This document shows positions 27,848 through 35,555 of a DNA stretch of 64,000 nt, piece after piece. Source of the stretch: Bradyrhizobium guangxiense (lineage in GTDB: Bacteria > Pseudomonadota > Alphaproteobacteria > Rhizobiales > Xanthobacteraceae); NCBI RefSeq assembly GCF_004114915.1, contig NZ_CP022219.1, forward strand, positions 2,634,501-2,698,500, written 5' to 3'. How positions within the stretch are numbered: position 1 is the stretch's first letter; the number at the start of each line of letters is the position of its first letter. Under the pieces are notes generated by a model, which saw only the letters and a program-made list of their open reading frames with translations, ran no database searches and was not told the DNA's origin. Position numbers and translations under genes: made by a program.

Positions 27848-28408
27848 ATGCCCATTCCAGTGAAAATTTACATCACGCCATTTGCCGAAAAGGGGGTTCT
27901 GGAGCCCGTGAAATGGGATTGTGCTGCCGCCAAAAAGGCTCTGGATGTGGTCAACAAGATCTGGTCACAGGCGAAGATCACTTTCGTGATCAATGATTGC
28001 CTGACAGACAGGCCGCTTGACATGGCAAAGAGTGCTCGCGGCAACGACAAGCAGGTGCTGGATGTTCTCAGCCTCCGCCATGCGGCCGATAATGCGATCC
28101 ACATTTATCTGGTCAATCCGATTCCAAACCTTTCAGCAGGCGGGGGCTCATACCTTCATAGCGATCCAGAGCCGGCCAGCTTCGTGCAGTGGTATGGCGA
28201 TGACTTCGCCAGTGGACGCGCCTGGGCCCATGAATTTGGCCATCTCATGAGTGTTGATCACGTCGAAATAGACTACGACAACGAGAGACAGGCGGCGGCA
28301 CTGCGCAACAACCTCATGACGACGGGCCTGAGCGTGGGCAGCGAGCTGACCAAGCAGCAGATTGAAACAGCCAAGGGCTCTAAGCTCGTCAAGCGGTTTG
28401 GCGGCTGA
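27848..28408 (+). CDS. Metzincin-type zinc metalloprotease, candidate effector
   Basis: A 186-residue protein with HEFGHLMSVDH at residues 128-138. This fits HExxHxxxxxH with His128, Glu129, His132 and His138, the metzincin zinc site, although Ser stands where Gly is usual. A Met-turn-like NNLMTTG follows at 155-161. The upstream strand AIHIYLVNPIP fits the fold. No signal peptide is seen, so it is cytoplasmic in the producer or exported by a dedicated route. Start ATG 27848 has GGAG 6 bases upstream; longer starts lack this. It diverges from the LysM-like gene and closes the T6SS accessory region. Confidence 0.75.
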   Translation: MPIPVKIYITPFAEKGVLEPVKWDCAAAKKALDVVNKIWSQAKITFVINDCLTDRPLDMAKSARGNDKQVLDVLSLRHAADNAIHIYLVNPIPNLSAGGGSYLHSDPEPASFVQWYGDDFASGRAWAHEFGHLMSVDHVEIDYDNERQAAALRNNLMTTGLSVGSELTKQQIETAKGSKLVKRFGG

Positions 28409-28639
28409 CGTCCTCTGGATAGCGTTGATCCTTTTCCAGCGGTGAGCTCAACGACGTCAGAGTGATCACCAGCGACCTCGGCGACGAGCTGGTAGCAACC
28501 CGGCAAACCGAAGTGAGACCGCCGTCGGCTAGGATCGCCGTCGACGCGATCATTGCGTAGCCGCCCGGCGCAAATGCTGGATCTCCGCCGAGCCATGCTG
28601 TGTTACGACGCTCGCAGTGTCCGTCCGGAGCCAGCATTC

Positions 28640-29887
28640 ATGTCAGCCGCGCCTGCCGCTAGCCAGTCCACCACAACCGACCCCGAAGCCCTCGGCTGGA
28701 TGCGCGGCTTCCCGCCATCCGCCGATCGCCTCATCACCTTCCAGGACGGCTCCTTCCGCAATTTCCCCGAGCTGCGCTGGGCCTGGAGCAATATCCGCCA
28801 GCTGGTGCCGACGGTGAATGTCTGGCGCGGGGCCGGGCCGGCGTCGGTGTTGCCGCGCGCGGAGCAAGATATCGGCGCGGTGGCTTCGACCACGATGGAC
28901 GGCCGTCCGATGACCTTCGCAAAGATGCTCGAGGAGACCTATGCCGACGGCATTGCCGTGCTGCATCGGGGCCGGCTGATCTATGAGCGCTATTTCGGCG
29001 CCTTGAAGCCGCACAAGCCGCATATCGGCATGTCCGTGACGAAGTCGTTCACCGGCGTGCTCGCCGGCATTCTGGTCTCCGAGGGCAAGATCGATCCGCA
29101 GGCGCCCGTCATGGACTATGTGCCGGAGCTGAAGACAAGCGCGTTCGGGGACGCGCGCGTGCACGAGGTCATGGATATGACCACGGGGCTCGCCTACACC
29201 GAAATCTACACCGACAAGAATTCGGACGTGTGGGGCCTGCGGCGCGCCAACGGCATGGCGCCGATCCCGCCGGACTATGAAGGCGCGACCAACATTTTCG
29301 ATTTCCTTGTCGCGCAAAGGAAGCAGGGCGAGCACGGCAAGGCCTTCGCCTACAAGACAGTCAACACCGACGTGCTCGCGTGGATCTGCCGCCGCGCCAG
29401 CGGCCTGACGCTGTCCGATCTGTTGTCCGAGCGGATCTGGCAGCCGATGGGAGCGGAGGAGGACGCGCATTATCACGTCGACCGCATCGGCACCGAGAGC
29501 GGCGGCGGCGGGCTCTCCACGACACTGCGCGATCTCGCCCGGTTCGGCGAGACCGTGCGCAATTACGGCCGTTTCAACGGCCGCCAGATCGTGCCGTCGC
29601 AGGTGGTCGAGGACATCGCGCGCGGCGGCGACCCCGAAAAGTTCAAGCCGGCCGGCTACACCACCTTGCCGGGCGCGTCCTATCGCAATCAATGGTGGGT
29701 CACCCACAACGCGCACGGCGCCTACATGGCGCGCGGCGTCTACGGCCAGGGCATCTATGTGGATCCCAAGGCCGAGATGGTGATCGCGCGCTACGCCTCG
29801 CACCCCGTCGCCGGCAACGCCGCCAACGATCCCGTGACGCTGCCGGCCTACATGGCGCTGGCAAAGGCGCTGATGGCGGGCGGGTAG
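28640..29887 (+). CDS. Beta-lactamase-fold serine hydrolase
   Basis: A 415-residue cytoplasmic-looking member of the beta-lactamase class C/esterase family, probably close to the 6-aminohexanoate-dimer hydrolase branch. SVTKSFTG supplies the SxxK catalytic pair; YKTVNTD is a candidate for the YxN-type motif; GGGGLSTTLRDLARFG is typical of the C-terminal half. The start is ATG 28640, with GGAG 10 bases upstream; the frame is open further upstream but without family sequence. Substrate cannot be read from sequence. It stands alone, with 230 bases of non-coding sequence before it and a palindromic repeat after it. Confidence 0.82.
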   Translation: MSAAPAASQSTTTDPEALGWMRGFPPSADRLITFQDGSFRNFPELRWAWSNIRQLVPTVNVWRGAGPASVLPRAEQDIGAVASTTMDGRPMTFAKMLEETYADGIAVLHRGRLIYERYFGALKPHKPHIGMSVTKSFTGVLAGILVSEGKIDPQAPVMDYVPELKTSAFGDARVHEVMDMTTGLAYTEIYTDKNSDVWGLRRANGMAPIPPDYEGATNIFDFLVAQRKQGEHGKAFAYKTVNTDVLAWICRRASGLTLSDLLSERIWQPMGAEEDAHYHVDRIGTESGGGGLSTTLRDLARFGETVRNYGRFNGRQIVPSQVVEDIARGGDPEKFKPAGYTTLPGASYRNQWWVTHNAHGAYMARGVYGQGIYVDPKAEMVIARYASHPVAGNAANDPVTLPAYMALAKALMAGG

Positions 29888-29926
29888 GGCTATCGCACCG
29901 CTCGCGCCACGCACGCGCTGTCATGC

Positions 29927-29967
29927 CCCGGCTTGACCGGCGTACTGGGTCGCCCGGTCAAGCCGGG
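29927..29967. repeat. Palindromic intergenic repeat
   Basis: Perfect 14-bp inverted arms, CCCGGCTTGACCGG at 29927-29940 and its complement at 29954-29967, around a 13-base loop. This is the class of element I know as dispersed between genes in Bradyrhizobium. It follows the hydrolase stop and could also act as a bidirectional transcript stabiliser. Confidence 0.6.
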
Positions 29968-30001
29968 CGACGACAACCTGGTCGAACACGCACGTCACCC
30001 G

Positions 30002-30361
30002 TTAGGCCGCGCCGTCGCGCGCCTCCTGCCAATGCGGATAGGTGACGTAAGCGGTGACGGCGCCTTGCTCGTGCGAGCGGATGGTGACCATCTCGCCCTT
30101 CGGCATGTAAATGATCTCGCCGGGACCTGCAGTGACGGTGCTGCCGCCACTGGTGACCGAAAGCTGTCCTTCGAGGACGAGCATGACATCGTCGACGGTG
30201 AGCTTTTCGTCGAGGCTCTGGTTCGCCGCGTAGCGGCCGAAACCGATGGTGATCGGGCCGCCGTGGCGCTGGTCGATCACATTGGCGGCAAAGATCTCGC
30301 CGTCCTGTCCCGGCGAGCGCTCGAATGATGCGTCGGCGACGGCGAATTTGCGAACTTTCAT
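30002..30361 (-). CDS. Cupin domain protein (EutQ-like)
   Basis: A 119-residue single-domain cupin. It has the two cupin motif regions: ANQSLDEKLTVDDVMLVLEG and GPGEIIYMPKGEMVTI. EutQ-type cupins of ethanolamine or related catabolism look similar, but the strict cupin histidines are not obvious here, so metal binding is uncertain. Start ATG 30361 has AGGAA 6 bases upstream. It diverges from the SRPBCC-ArsR pair across a 180-base region that contains a palindromic operator. Confidence 0.7.
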   Translation of the reverse strand: MKVRKFAVADASFERSPGQDGEIFAANVIDQRHGGPITIGFGRYAANQSLDEKLTVDDVMLVLEGQLSVTSGGSTVTAGPGEIIYMPKGEMVTIRSHEQGAVTAYVTYPHWQEARDGAA

Positions 30362-30468
30362 GAATTTCCTTCCCACTGATCCAGGCCTCGCAGGGCGAGG
30401 ACAAACAGACTCTTGAACCGGTGTTCGGTTCGCATCGCCGCGCCGAGGCGGTTTGACGCAGAGGACAT

Positions 30469-30492
30469 TAATATAAGTATTGACTTATATTA
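30469..30492. promoter_or_regulatory. Palindromic operator upstream of the SRPBCC-ArsR pair
   Basis: Perfect 10-bp inverted arms, TAATATAAGT and ACTTATATTA, with a 4-base spacer. This AT-rich palindrome in a GC-rich genome is the form bound by ArsR/SmtB repressors. It lies 48 bases before the SRPBCC start, so autoregulation by the ArsR gene is the likely reading. Confidence 0.75.
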
Positions 30493-30539
30493 GTGGAGAT
30501 CGGTATTTATCCTTCAACGAGACCATCAGGAGGAATCCA

Positions 30540-31202
30540 ATGCAGATCGACGTCGCCAGGGTGTTGGGGCTTGTCACGCGTTCGGTGACGAACTTCGAGA
30601 AGGACGGGAAACCCGCCAGCACGGTGACGCTGACGCGGCTCTACGACACCAGCGTCGACGATCTCTGGGACGCCGTGACCAGCAGGGAGCGCATTCCGCG
30701 CTGGTTTGCGGCGGTCGAGGGGGACCTCCAACTCGGCGGACGCTATCAGGTCAAGGGCAATGCGGGCGGCACCATCACGGCGTGCACGCCACCGACCCAT
30801 TTCGCCGCGACATGGGAATTCGGCGGCGCCACGAGCTGGATCGAGGTCAGGCTGGCGGCCGAACGAAGCCAGGCACGTTTGATACTTGAGCACACCGCGA
30901 TCATCGAGGATCATTGGAATCAGTTCGGCCCGGGAGCGGTGGGGGTCGGTTGGGATCTCGCGCTGGCGGGGCTGGAGCGATATCTTGCGACCGGGGCATC
31001 GGTCGACCACGAGACGGCCGAGGCGTGGATGGTCTCGCCGGAGGGCAAGGACTTCATGACGACCAGCGGCGAATCCTGGCGTGCGGCGCATGTCGCAAGC
31101 GGGGTCGATCCTGACGAGGCGAAACGGCGCTCGGACCGCACCATCGCGTTCTACCGCGGCGAGGTGCCGCCCGGCATCGCTCATCCCGGCACAGGAAGCT
31201 GA
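30540..31202 (+). CDS. SRPBCC (AHSA1-type) domain protein
   Basis: A 220-residue protein with the AHSA1/SRPBCC helix-grip fold. The typical opening is VTLTRLYDTSVDDLWDAVTS then RIPRWFAAVEGDLQLGGRYQV. Such proteins bind small hydrophobic ligands and often sit next to an ArsR regulator; their substrates are mostly unknown. Start ATG 30540 has a strong AGGAGG 6 bases upstream. The stop overlaps the ArsR start (TGATG). The order here, SRPBCC first and regulator second, is the reverse of the common one. Confidence 0.85.
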   Translation: MQIDVARVLGLVTRSVTNFEKDGKPASTVTLTRLYDTSVDDLWDAVTSRERIPRWFAAVEGDLQLGGRYQVKGNAGGTITACTPPTHFAATWEFGGATSWIEVRLAAERSQARLILEHTAIIEDHWNQFGPGAVGVGWDLALAGLERYLATGASVDHETAEAWMVSPEGKDFMTTSGESWRAAHVASGVDPDEAKRRSDRTIAFYRGEVPPGIAHPGTGS

Positions 31203-31564
31203 TGCAAATCTTCGAGGTCCTCGCCGATCCCGTCCGCCGCCGCATCCTCGAGCTGCTCGGCCAAAACGAAATGGCATCCGGCGAGGTCGTCGAAATCATC
31301 GGGGCCGAGTTCGGCATCACCCAAGCGGCCGTCTCGCAGCACCTCAAGGTGCTGCGAGAGAGCGGCTTTGCCAACGTGCGGGCGGAGGCGCAACGGCGGC
31401 TCTATTCGGTCGATGTCGCGGGACTCCGGGCGGTGGATGCGTGGATCGGTCAGTTCCGGAATTTCTGGGAGCCGAAGCTCGACGCGCTGGCAACCGAGAT
31501 CGCGCGCGGCAAGCGCGAGCGCCGCAATGCACCGATCACCAGAAGGGGCGGGAAGCGCGCGTGA
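31202..31564 (+). CDS. ArsR-family transcriptional regulator
   Basis: A 120-residue winged helix-turn-helix protein: MQIFEVLADPVRRRILELLG at the N-terminus and ITQAAVSQHLKVLRESGF as the recognition helix. It has no CxC metal site, so it is not a metal sensor of the ArsR/SmtB type and more likely senses another signal. It is coupled to the upstream SRPBCC gene by a one-base overlap. The palindrome at 30469-30492 is its probable operator. Confidence 0.88.
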   Translation: MQIFEVLADPVRRRILELLGQNEMASGEVVEIIGAEFGITQAAVSQHLKVLRESGFANVRAEAQRRLYSVDVAGLRAVDAWIGQFRNFWEPKLDALATEIARGKRERRNAPITRRGGKRA

Positions 31565-31605
31565 GGGCGCCGGGCGTGCGGAGAGGGAGCGACTTCGCCT
31601 GTGGC

Positions 31606-31734
31606 CATCCTTCGAGACGCCCGCCGTTGGCGGACCCTCAGGATGAGGACCTGGTGTGCGGCACTCGTTTCAAGAGCGCCGATGCTGCTTAGCCTCGTCC
31701 TGAGGAGGCCGCGAAGCGGTCGTCTCGAAGGACG
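31606..31734. repeat. Composite inverted repeat between ArsR and deformylase-like genes
   Basis: Outer arms at 31606-31619 and 31721-31734 pair in 13 of 14 positions (CATCCTTCGAGACG against CGTCTCGAAGGACG). Inner blocks, CCTCAGGATGAGG (31636-31648) and CCTCGTCCTGAGG (31693-31705), are related. The pattern matches dispersed intergenic repeats that I know from Bradyrhizobium and Rhodopseudomonas. Confidence 0.6.
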
Positions 31735-31793
31735 AGGCGTGCGCTCAGGTCGCGCAAAGCCGTATGCGATAGCCCTGCAAGGGGGCACATGCA

Positions 31794-32294
31794 TTACGAG
31801 TTTCGCGCCATCTTCTCGTACTTCTTCCCCAGCCGCTCCCGCTTCAGCCGCGACAATCGCTGGATCCAGAACATGCCGTCGAGCTGGTCGATCTCGTGCT
31901 GGTGGCACACCGCGCGCAAGCCCTCCGACTCCTCGCTTTGAATGTTGCCGTCGAGATCGTGGTAGCTGATCCGCACGCGCGCATGGCGTTGCACCTCGTC
32001 GTTGACCCCGGGCATCGAGACGCTGCCCTCGCGGTGCAGGATCATCTCGGGTGAGGCCCATTCAACGACGGGGTTGACGTAGGTGAGGGGGCCGTCCCCG
32101 GCGTCGAGATCCAGCACCACGACGCGCACGGGCACGCCGATATGCGGCGCGGTGATGCCGATGCCGGGCGCGGCGCGCATGGTCTCCAGGAGGTCGGCTG
32201 CCAGCTCGCGCAAGCCGTCGTCGAACACGGTGACGGGGCGAGCCGGCATCGCGAGCCGGCGGTCGGGGTAGCGGACGATCGGACGAATGGTCAT
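31794..32294 (-). CDS. Peptide deformylase-like protein with a degraded metal site
   Basis: A 166-residue protein of clear deformylase descent, but with altered key residues. Motif I is GIGITAPHIG (44-53), with His for the usual Gln. Motif II is EGSVS (89-93), where the Cys metal ligand is Ser91. Motif III is HEIDQLDG (133-140), where the second metal-ligand His is Gln137. Only His133 of the three ligands remains, and Glu134 is kept. It therefore should not work as a normal deformylase. Length and overall fold are intact, so it may have acquired another role. It is divergent from a TetR gene. Confidence 0.85.
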   Translation of the reverse strand: MTIRPIVRYPDRRLAMPARPVTVFDDGLRELAADLLETMRAAPGIGITAPHIGVPVRVVVLDLDAGDGPLTYVNPVVEWASPEMILHREGSVSMPGVNDEVQRHARVRISYHDLDGNIQSEESEGLRAVCHQHEIDQLDGMFWIQRLSRLKRERLGKKYEKMARNS

Positions 32295-32344
32295 GCAGGG
32301 CTCCTAGCATTCACGGATCATTGAAGCATCTCGTCTTGACCGGT

Positions 32345-32362
32345 CTACCAACTGGAAGGTAG
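32345..32362. promoter_or_regulatory. TetR operator candidate 1
   Basis: CTACC-AACTGGAA-GGTAG, an inverted repeat that ends one base before the TetR gene's ATG at 32363. The same pattern occurs at 33009-33026 before the next gene. A regulator bound here would block its own start region. Confidence 0.72.
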
Positions 32363-32956
32363 ATGCGTCACATGAGCAACGCCTCCTCGACTGCCGACGA
32401 CATTCTGGCCTGCGCGCGCTCGCTGATCATTGCCGGCGGCTACAACGGCTTCAGCTATGCGGACATTGCCGACGTGGTCGGCATTCGCAAGCCGAGCATC
32501 CATCATCATTTTGCCAGCAAGGTCGATCTGGTCCGCACTTTGGTGTCGCGCTATCGCGAGGAGGCCCAGGCCGGATTGGCGGCACTCGAGCGCAACATTC
32601 CGGACCCGCGCAACCAGCTCGAAAACTACGTGGCCTATTGGGAGGCGTGCATCACCGATGCGACCGCTCCCTTCTGCGTCTGCGCGCTGCTTGCCAGCGA
32701 GCTTCCGATCCTCCCCGACGAGGTCGCGCTGGAAGTCCGCGCGCATTTTCGTGCCCTGGCGTCGTGGCTGACATCGGTGCTGGAGCGCGGCAAGCGGAAG
32801 GGGCAGCTGCATCTCGCCAGCTCTGCCAAGGTCGAGGCTGAAGGGTTCATGGCGACCGTTCACGGCGCGATGCTGTCGGCGCGCGCCTATGGCGATCCCA
32901 GGATGTTCGGGACCATCACCCGGCCGCTGCTGGACCGGCTGTCCACCAGGCACTGA
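32363..32956 (+). CDS. TetR-family transcriptional regulator
   Basis: A 197-residue TetR regulator: the helix-turn-helix lies at about residues 30-55 with FSYADIADVVGIRKPSIHHH. The C-terminal ligand domain carries TAPFCVCALLASELPILP, characteristic of the TetR C-terminal group with a cysteine pair. ATG 32363 or 32372 may be the start. An operator-like palindrome lies directly upstream, and a near-identical one precedes the membrane protein gene at 33032, so it probably represses itself and that gene. Confidence 0.9.
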   Translation: MRHMSNASSTADDILACARSLIIAGGYNGFSYADIADVVGIRKPSIHHHFASKVDLVRTLVSRYREEAQAGLAALERNIPDPRNQLENYVAYWEACITDATAPFCVCALLASELPILPDEVALEVRAHFRALASWLTSVLERGKRKGQLHLASSAKVEAEGFMATVHGAMLSARAYGDPRMFGTITRPLLDRLSTRH

Positions 32957-33008
32957 CGGAGCGACAAGGCTGCAAAGGCCGTGTGGCGTCGATCGTTGCA
33001 TCGCAAGG

Positions 33009-33026
33009 CTACCAACTAGTAGGTAA
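33009..33026. promoter_or_regulatory. TetR operator candidate 2
   Basis: CTACC-AACTAGTA-GGTAA shares its left half, CTACCAACT, and the spacing with the site at 32345-32362. It overlaps the ribosome-binding region (AAGGAG) of the downstream membrane protein gene, so binding would also mask translation initiation. Confidence 0.72.
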
Positions 33027-33031
33027 GGAGA

Positions 33032-33616
33032 ATGAGCGTGAGAGATCGTGAGACGAGTTCGGACTTCGCGGACGATACCCAATGGCTGAAGCAATATTAC
33101 TTCCTGCGGGCCGCGTTTTCCGTCACCTGGGTCATTGCGGCCTTTGCCATCGCGCCGTCGTCTGCGGTCATCGCGGCAACGCTGCTCGTCGCCTATCCGG
33201 CATGGGACGCCGCCGCCAATTATCTCGACGCGCTCTGCAGCGGCGGATTGAACCGAAACCGCACGCAGGGCCTGAACGTGCTGGTCAGCGTGGTGACCGC
33301 CATCGCGGTCGCTCTGGCCTTGCAGGTGAGCATGAACTGGGTGCTCGGGATCTTCGGGGCCTGGGCGATGCTGTCCGGATTGCTTCAGCTCGGCACGGCC
33401 TTGCGGCGCTGGAAGCGTTTCGGCGCGCAGTGGGCCATGGTGCTCAGCGGCGGCCAATCGGCCCTGGCGGGCGGCTTCTTCATCTTTCAGGCTACGATGC
33501 CCGCAATCCCCTCGATCGCGAACGTCGCGGGCTACGCCGCGGTCGGCGCGCTCTACTTCCTGGTCTCGGCGGTCTGGCTCACGGTCGGCGCGTGGCGCCG
33601 CAGCGCAGCGATGTGA
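33032..33616 (+). CDS. Multi-pass membrane protein (HdeD/DUF308-like)
   Basis: A 194-residue protein with five or six membrane helices, for example FSVTWVIAAFAIAPSSAVIA, LNVLVSVVTAIAVALAL and NVAGYAAVGALYFLVSAVWL. The spacing resembles DUF308/HdeD-type proteins, some of which help with acid or other stress; the assignment is weak. Start ATG 33032 follows AAGGAG. It is controlled, by inference, by the TetR gene directly upstream through the shared operator. Function is not shown by the sequence. Confidence 0.7.
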   Translation: MSVRDRETSSDFADDTQWLKQYYFLRAAFSVTWVIAAFAIAPSSAVIAATLLVAYPAWDAAANYLDALCSGGLNRNRTQGLNVLVSVVTAIAVALALQVSMNWVLGIFGAWAMLSGLLQLGTALRRWKRFGAQWAMVLSGGQSALAGGFFIFQATMPAIPSIANVAGYAAVGALYFLVSAVWLTVGAWRRSAAM

Positions 33617-33869
33617 GGCTTGCATATGGACGTTCCGCTGGCCGCCGCTGTTTTGCCCGACGGGTCAAATCGCGGCGCGCCGTCGAAAGCCTCTGGCAGC
33701 TCATTTGCCCGGTCGTTAAGTCCTTGATCCCGCAGAGGCCGGCTACTGTGCATGGGGTTGTTTTCGCGATTTTTGTCGGCGAGGCCCGCGAAAACTTGCG
33801 TGATCCCATGTCGGCCGGCGCGGTTCCCATTCGTCTTCCTCTCAGACAAGATCATCTTGGGAGACCCAT
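33617..33869. other. Intergenic region before the MFS gene
   Basis: About 250 bases without a supported gene. The segment with TTTTGCCCGACGGGTCAAAT (33648-33667) and CTACTGTGCATGGGGTTGTT (33743-33762) looks like parts of repeat debris common in Bradyrhizobium intergenic DNA (from memory). A GGGAG ribosome site for the MFS gene lies at 33859-33863. Confidence 0.4.
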
Positions 33870-35090
33870 ATGACTCAATCCCCCTATCGCTGGGTGATCG
33901 TCGCAGCCGGCGGCCTGCTCGGCTGCGTCGCGATCGGCGGCATGTTTTCGCTGCCGGTGTTCCTGCAGCCGATCGCCAGGGACACCGGCTGGTCGGTGAC
34001 CGGCATTTCCAGCGCGATGACGATCGGCTTTCTGGCGATGGCGTTCACCAGCATGGCCTGGGGCACGCTGACGGACAGGTTCGGGCCGCGGCCGGTGGTG
34101 CTGACGGGATCGACCGTGCTGGCGCTCAGCCTGTTTGCGGCCAGCCATGCCACCTCGCTGCTAGCGTTCCAGTTCGTGTTCGGCCTTCTGTCCGGCGCGT
34201 CCTGCGCGGCGATCTTCGCGCCGATGATGGCGACCGTCACCGGCTGGTTCGACACCCATCGCAGCTTGGCCGTGTCGCTTGTGTCGGCCGGCATGGGCGT
34301 GGCGCCGATGACGATGTCGCCGTTCGCGGCCTGGCTCGTCTCCGGCCATGACTGGCGGACCTCGATGCAGATCGTGGCGCTGGTGGTCGCCGCCATCATG
34401 ATCCCGGTCTCGTTGTTGGTGCGCCGTCCGCCGGCACTCGCGCAAGTCCCAACTGCGCCGAGGGGTGAGGGTGGTGCGGCGGCCGAGATGTCGATGGGCG
34501 AGGCGCTGCGCTCGCCGCAATTCCTGGTTCTGCTCGCGACCAACTTTTTCTGTTGCGCCACCCATTCCGGCCCGATCATCCACACCGTCAGCTACGCCGT
34601 GAGCTGCGGTATCCCGCTGATCGCGGCGGTGACGATCTACAGCATCGAGGGGTTTGCCGGCCTCGGCGGCCGCATCGCCTTCGGCCTGATGGGCGACCGG
34701 TTCGGCGCCAAGCGCGTGCTGGTGTCGGGCCTGCTGCTGCAGGCGTTCGGCGCGCTCGCCTACGTCTTCGCGCATCAGCTCGCGACCTTCTACGCGGTCG
34801 GCGCCGTCTTCGGCTTCATCTATGCCGGCACCATGCCGCTCTACGCGGTGATCATCCGCGAGAATTTTCCGCTCAAGATGATGGGCACGGTGATCGGCGG
34901 CACCGCGATGGCCGGCAGCCTCGGCATGGCCACCGGCCCGCTCGCCGGCGGTCTGATCTACGACGCGTTCTCCAGCTACGCCTGGCTCTACGTCGCGTCC
35001 TGGGCGATGGGCCTCGGTGCCTTCCTGATGGCGATGACGTTCAGGCCGTTCGCAAAGCCGCAAGGCGAGGTGGCCCCGGCTGCGGCGTGA
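33870..35090 (+). CDS. Major facilitator superfamily transporter
   Basis: A 406-residue inner-membrane transporter with about 12 predicted helices. It resembles the oxalate:formate antiporter/monocarboxylate group of MFS_1: the start has WVIVAAGGLLGCVAIGGMFS, helices 2-3 are joined by WGTLTDRFGPRP (motif A), and the second half contains AFGLMGDRFGAKRVLVSG, the repeated motif. The central cytoplasmic loop is near residues 185-210. Substrate cannot be assigned; organic acids are plausible. It has its own GGGAG ribosome site and stands alone. Confidence 0.88.
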   Translation: MTQSPYRWVIVAAGGLLGCVAIGGMFSLPVFLQPIARDTGWSVTGISSAMTIGFLAMAFTSMAWGTLTDRFGPRPVVLTGSTVLALSLFAASHATSLLAFQFVFGLLSGASCAAIFAPMMATVTGWFDTHRSLAVSLVSAGMGVAPMTMSPFAAWLVSGHDWRTSMQIVALVVAAIMIPVSLLVRRPPALAQVPTAPRGEGGAAAEMSMGEALRSPQFLVLLATNFFCCATHSGPIIHTVSYAVSCGIPLIAAVTIYSIEGFAGLGGRIAFGLMGDRFGAKRVLVSGLLLQAFGALAYVFAHQLATFYAVGAVFGFIYAGTMPLYAVIIRENFPLKMMGTVIGGTAMAGSLGMATGPLAGGLIYDAFSSYAWLYVASWAMGLGAFLMAMTFRPFAKPQGEVAPAAA

Positions 35091-35112
35091 GCTTCGGTGT
35101 CGAGGCGCAGCG

Positions 35113-35499
35113 TCAGAGCTGCGCCTCGATCGCGGCCTTGTCGATCACTGACCAGACCTGCCGGATCCTGTCATTGCCAAATTCGTAGAACACGTTCTCG
35201 CAGAACGACACGCGCCTGCCGTTGACGGCAAGCCCCATGAATGTCCCGATCGGCGTGCAATCGAACTGCAGTCGTGACGCGATGCAGGGCGGATCCGAGA
35301 TCAGCAGCGCGATGTCAAAACGCAGATCCGGGATTTCGCGAAAGTCCCGCTCCAGCATCGCGCGATAGCCGGACAGGCCGAGCGGCCGGGCGTTGTGGAC
35401 GACATCGTCATGCACGAACCGGCCGAGGGCCGGCCAGTCCTGCCGGTTCAGGCAGGCGATGTAGTTGCGATAGAGGTCGGCGAGATCGGCGCTGTTCAT
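35113..35499 (-). CDS. SnoaL-like/ester cyclase family protein
   Basis: A 128-residue NTF2-fold protein resembling SnoaL-type polyketide cyclases and ester cyclases. Typical elements are LADLYRNYIACLNRQDWPAL, VHDDVVHN and FCENVFYEFGNDRIRQVWSV. Most bacterial members have unknown substrates. Start ATG 35499 has AGGAG 8 bases upstream. It lies 56 bases downstream of the MarR-GNAT gene on the same strand and may share its promoter and operator. Confidence 0.75.
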   Translation of the reverse strand: MNSADLADLYRNYIACLNRQDWPALGRFVHDDVVHNARPLGLSGYRAMLERDFREIPDLRFDIALLISDPPCIASRLQFDCTPIGTFMGLAVNGRRVSFCENVFYEFGNDRIRQVWSVIDKAAIEAQL

Positions 35500-35555
35500 C
35501 GCAAAACTCCTAGGCTGCAAGGACAACGCAGCAGGAGGCGAATTCGCCTCGCGGC

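Noticed and set aside
29380..30045. Plus-strand frame at the end of the serine hydrolase gene
   Set aside because: Out-of-frame shadow reading into a palindromic repeat.
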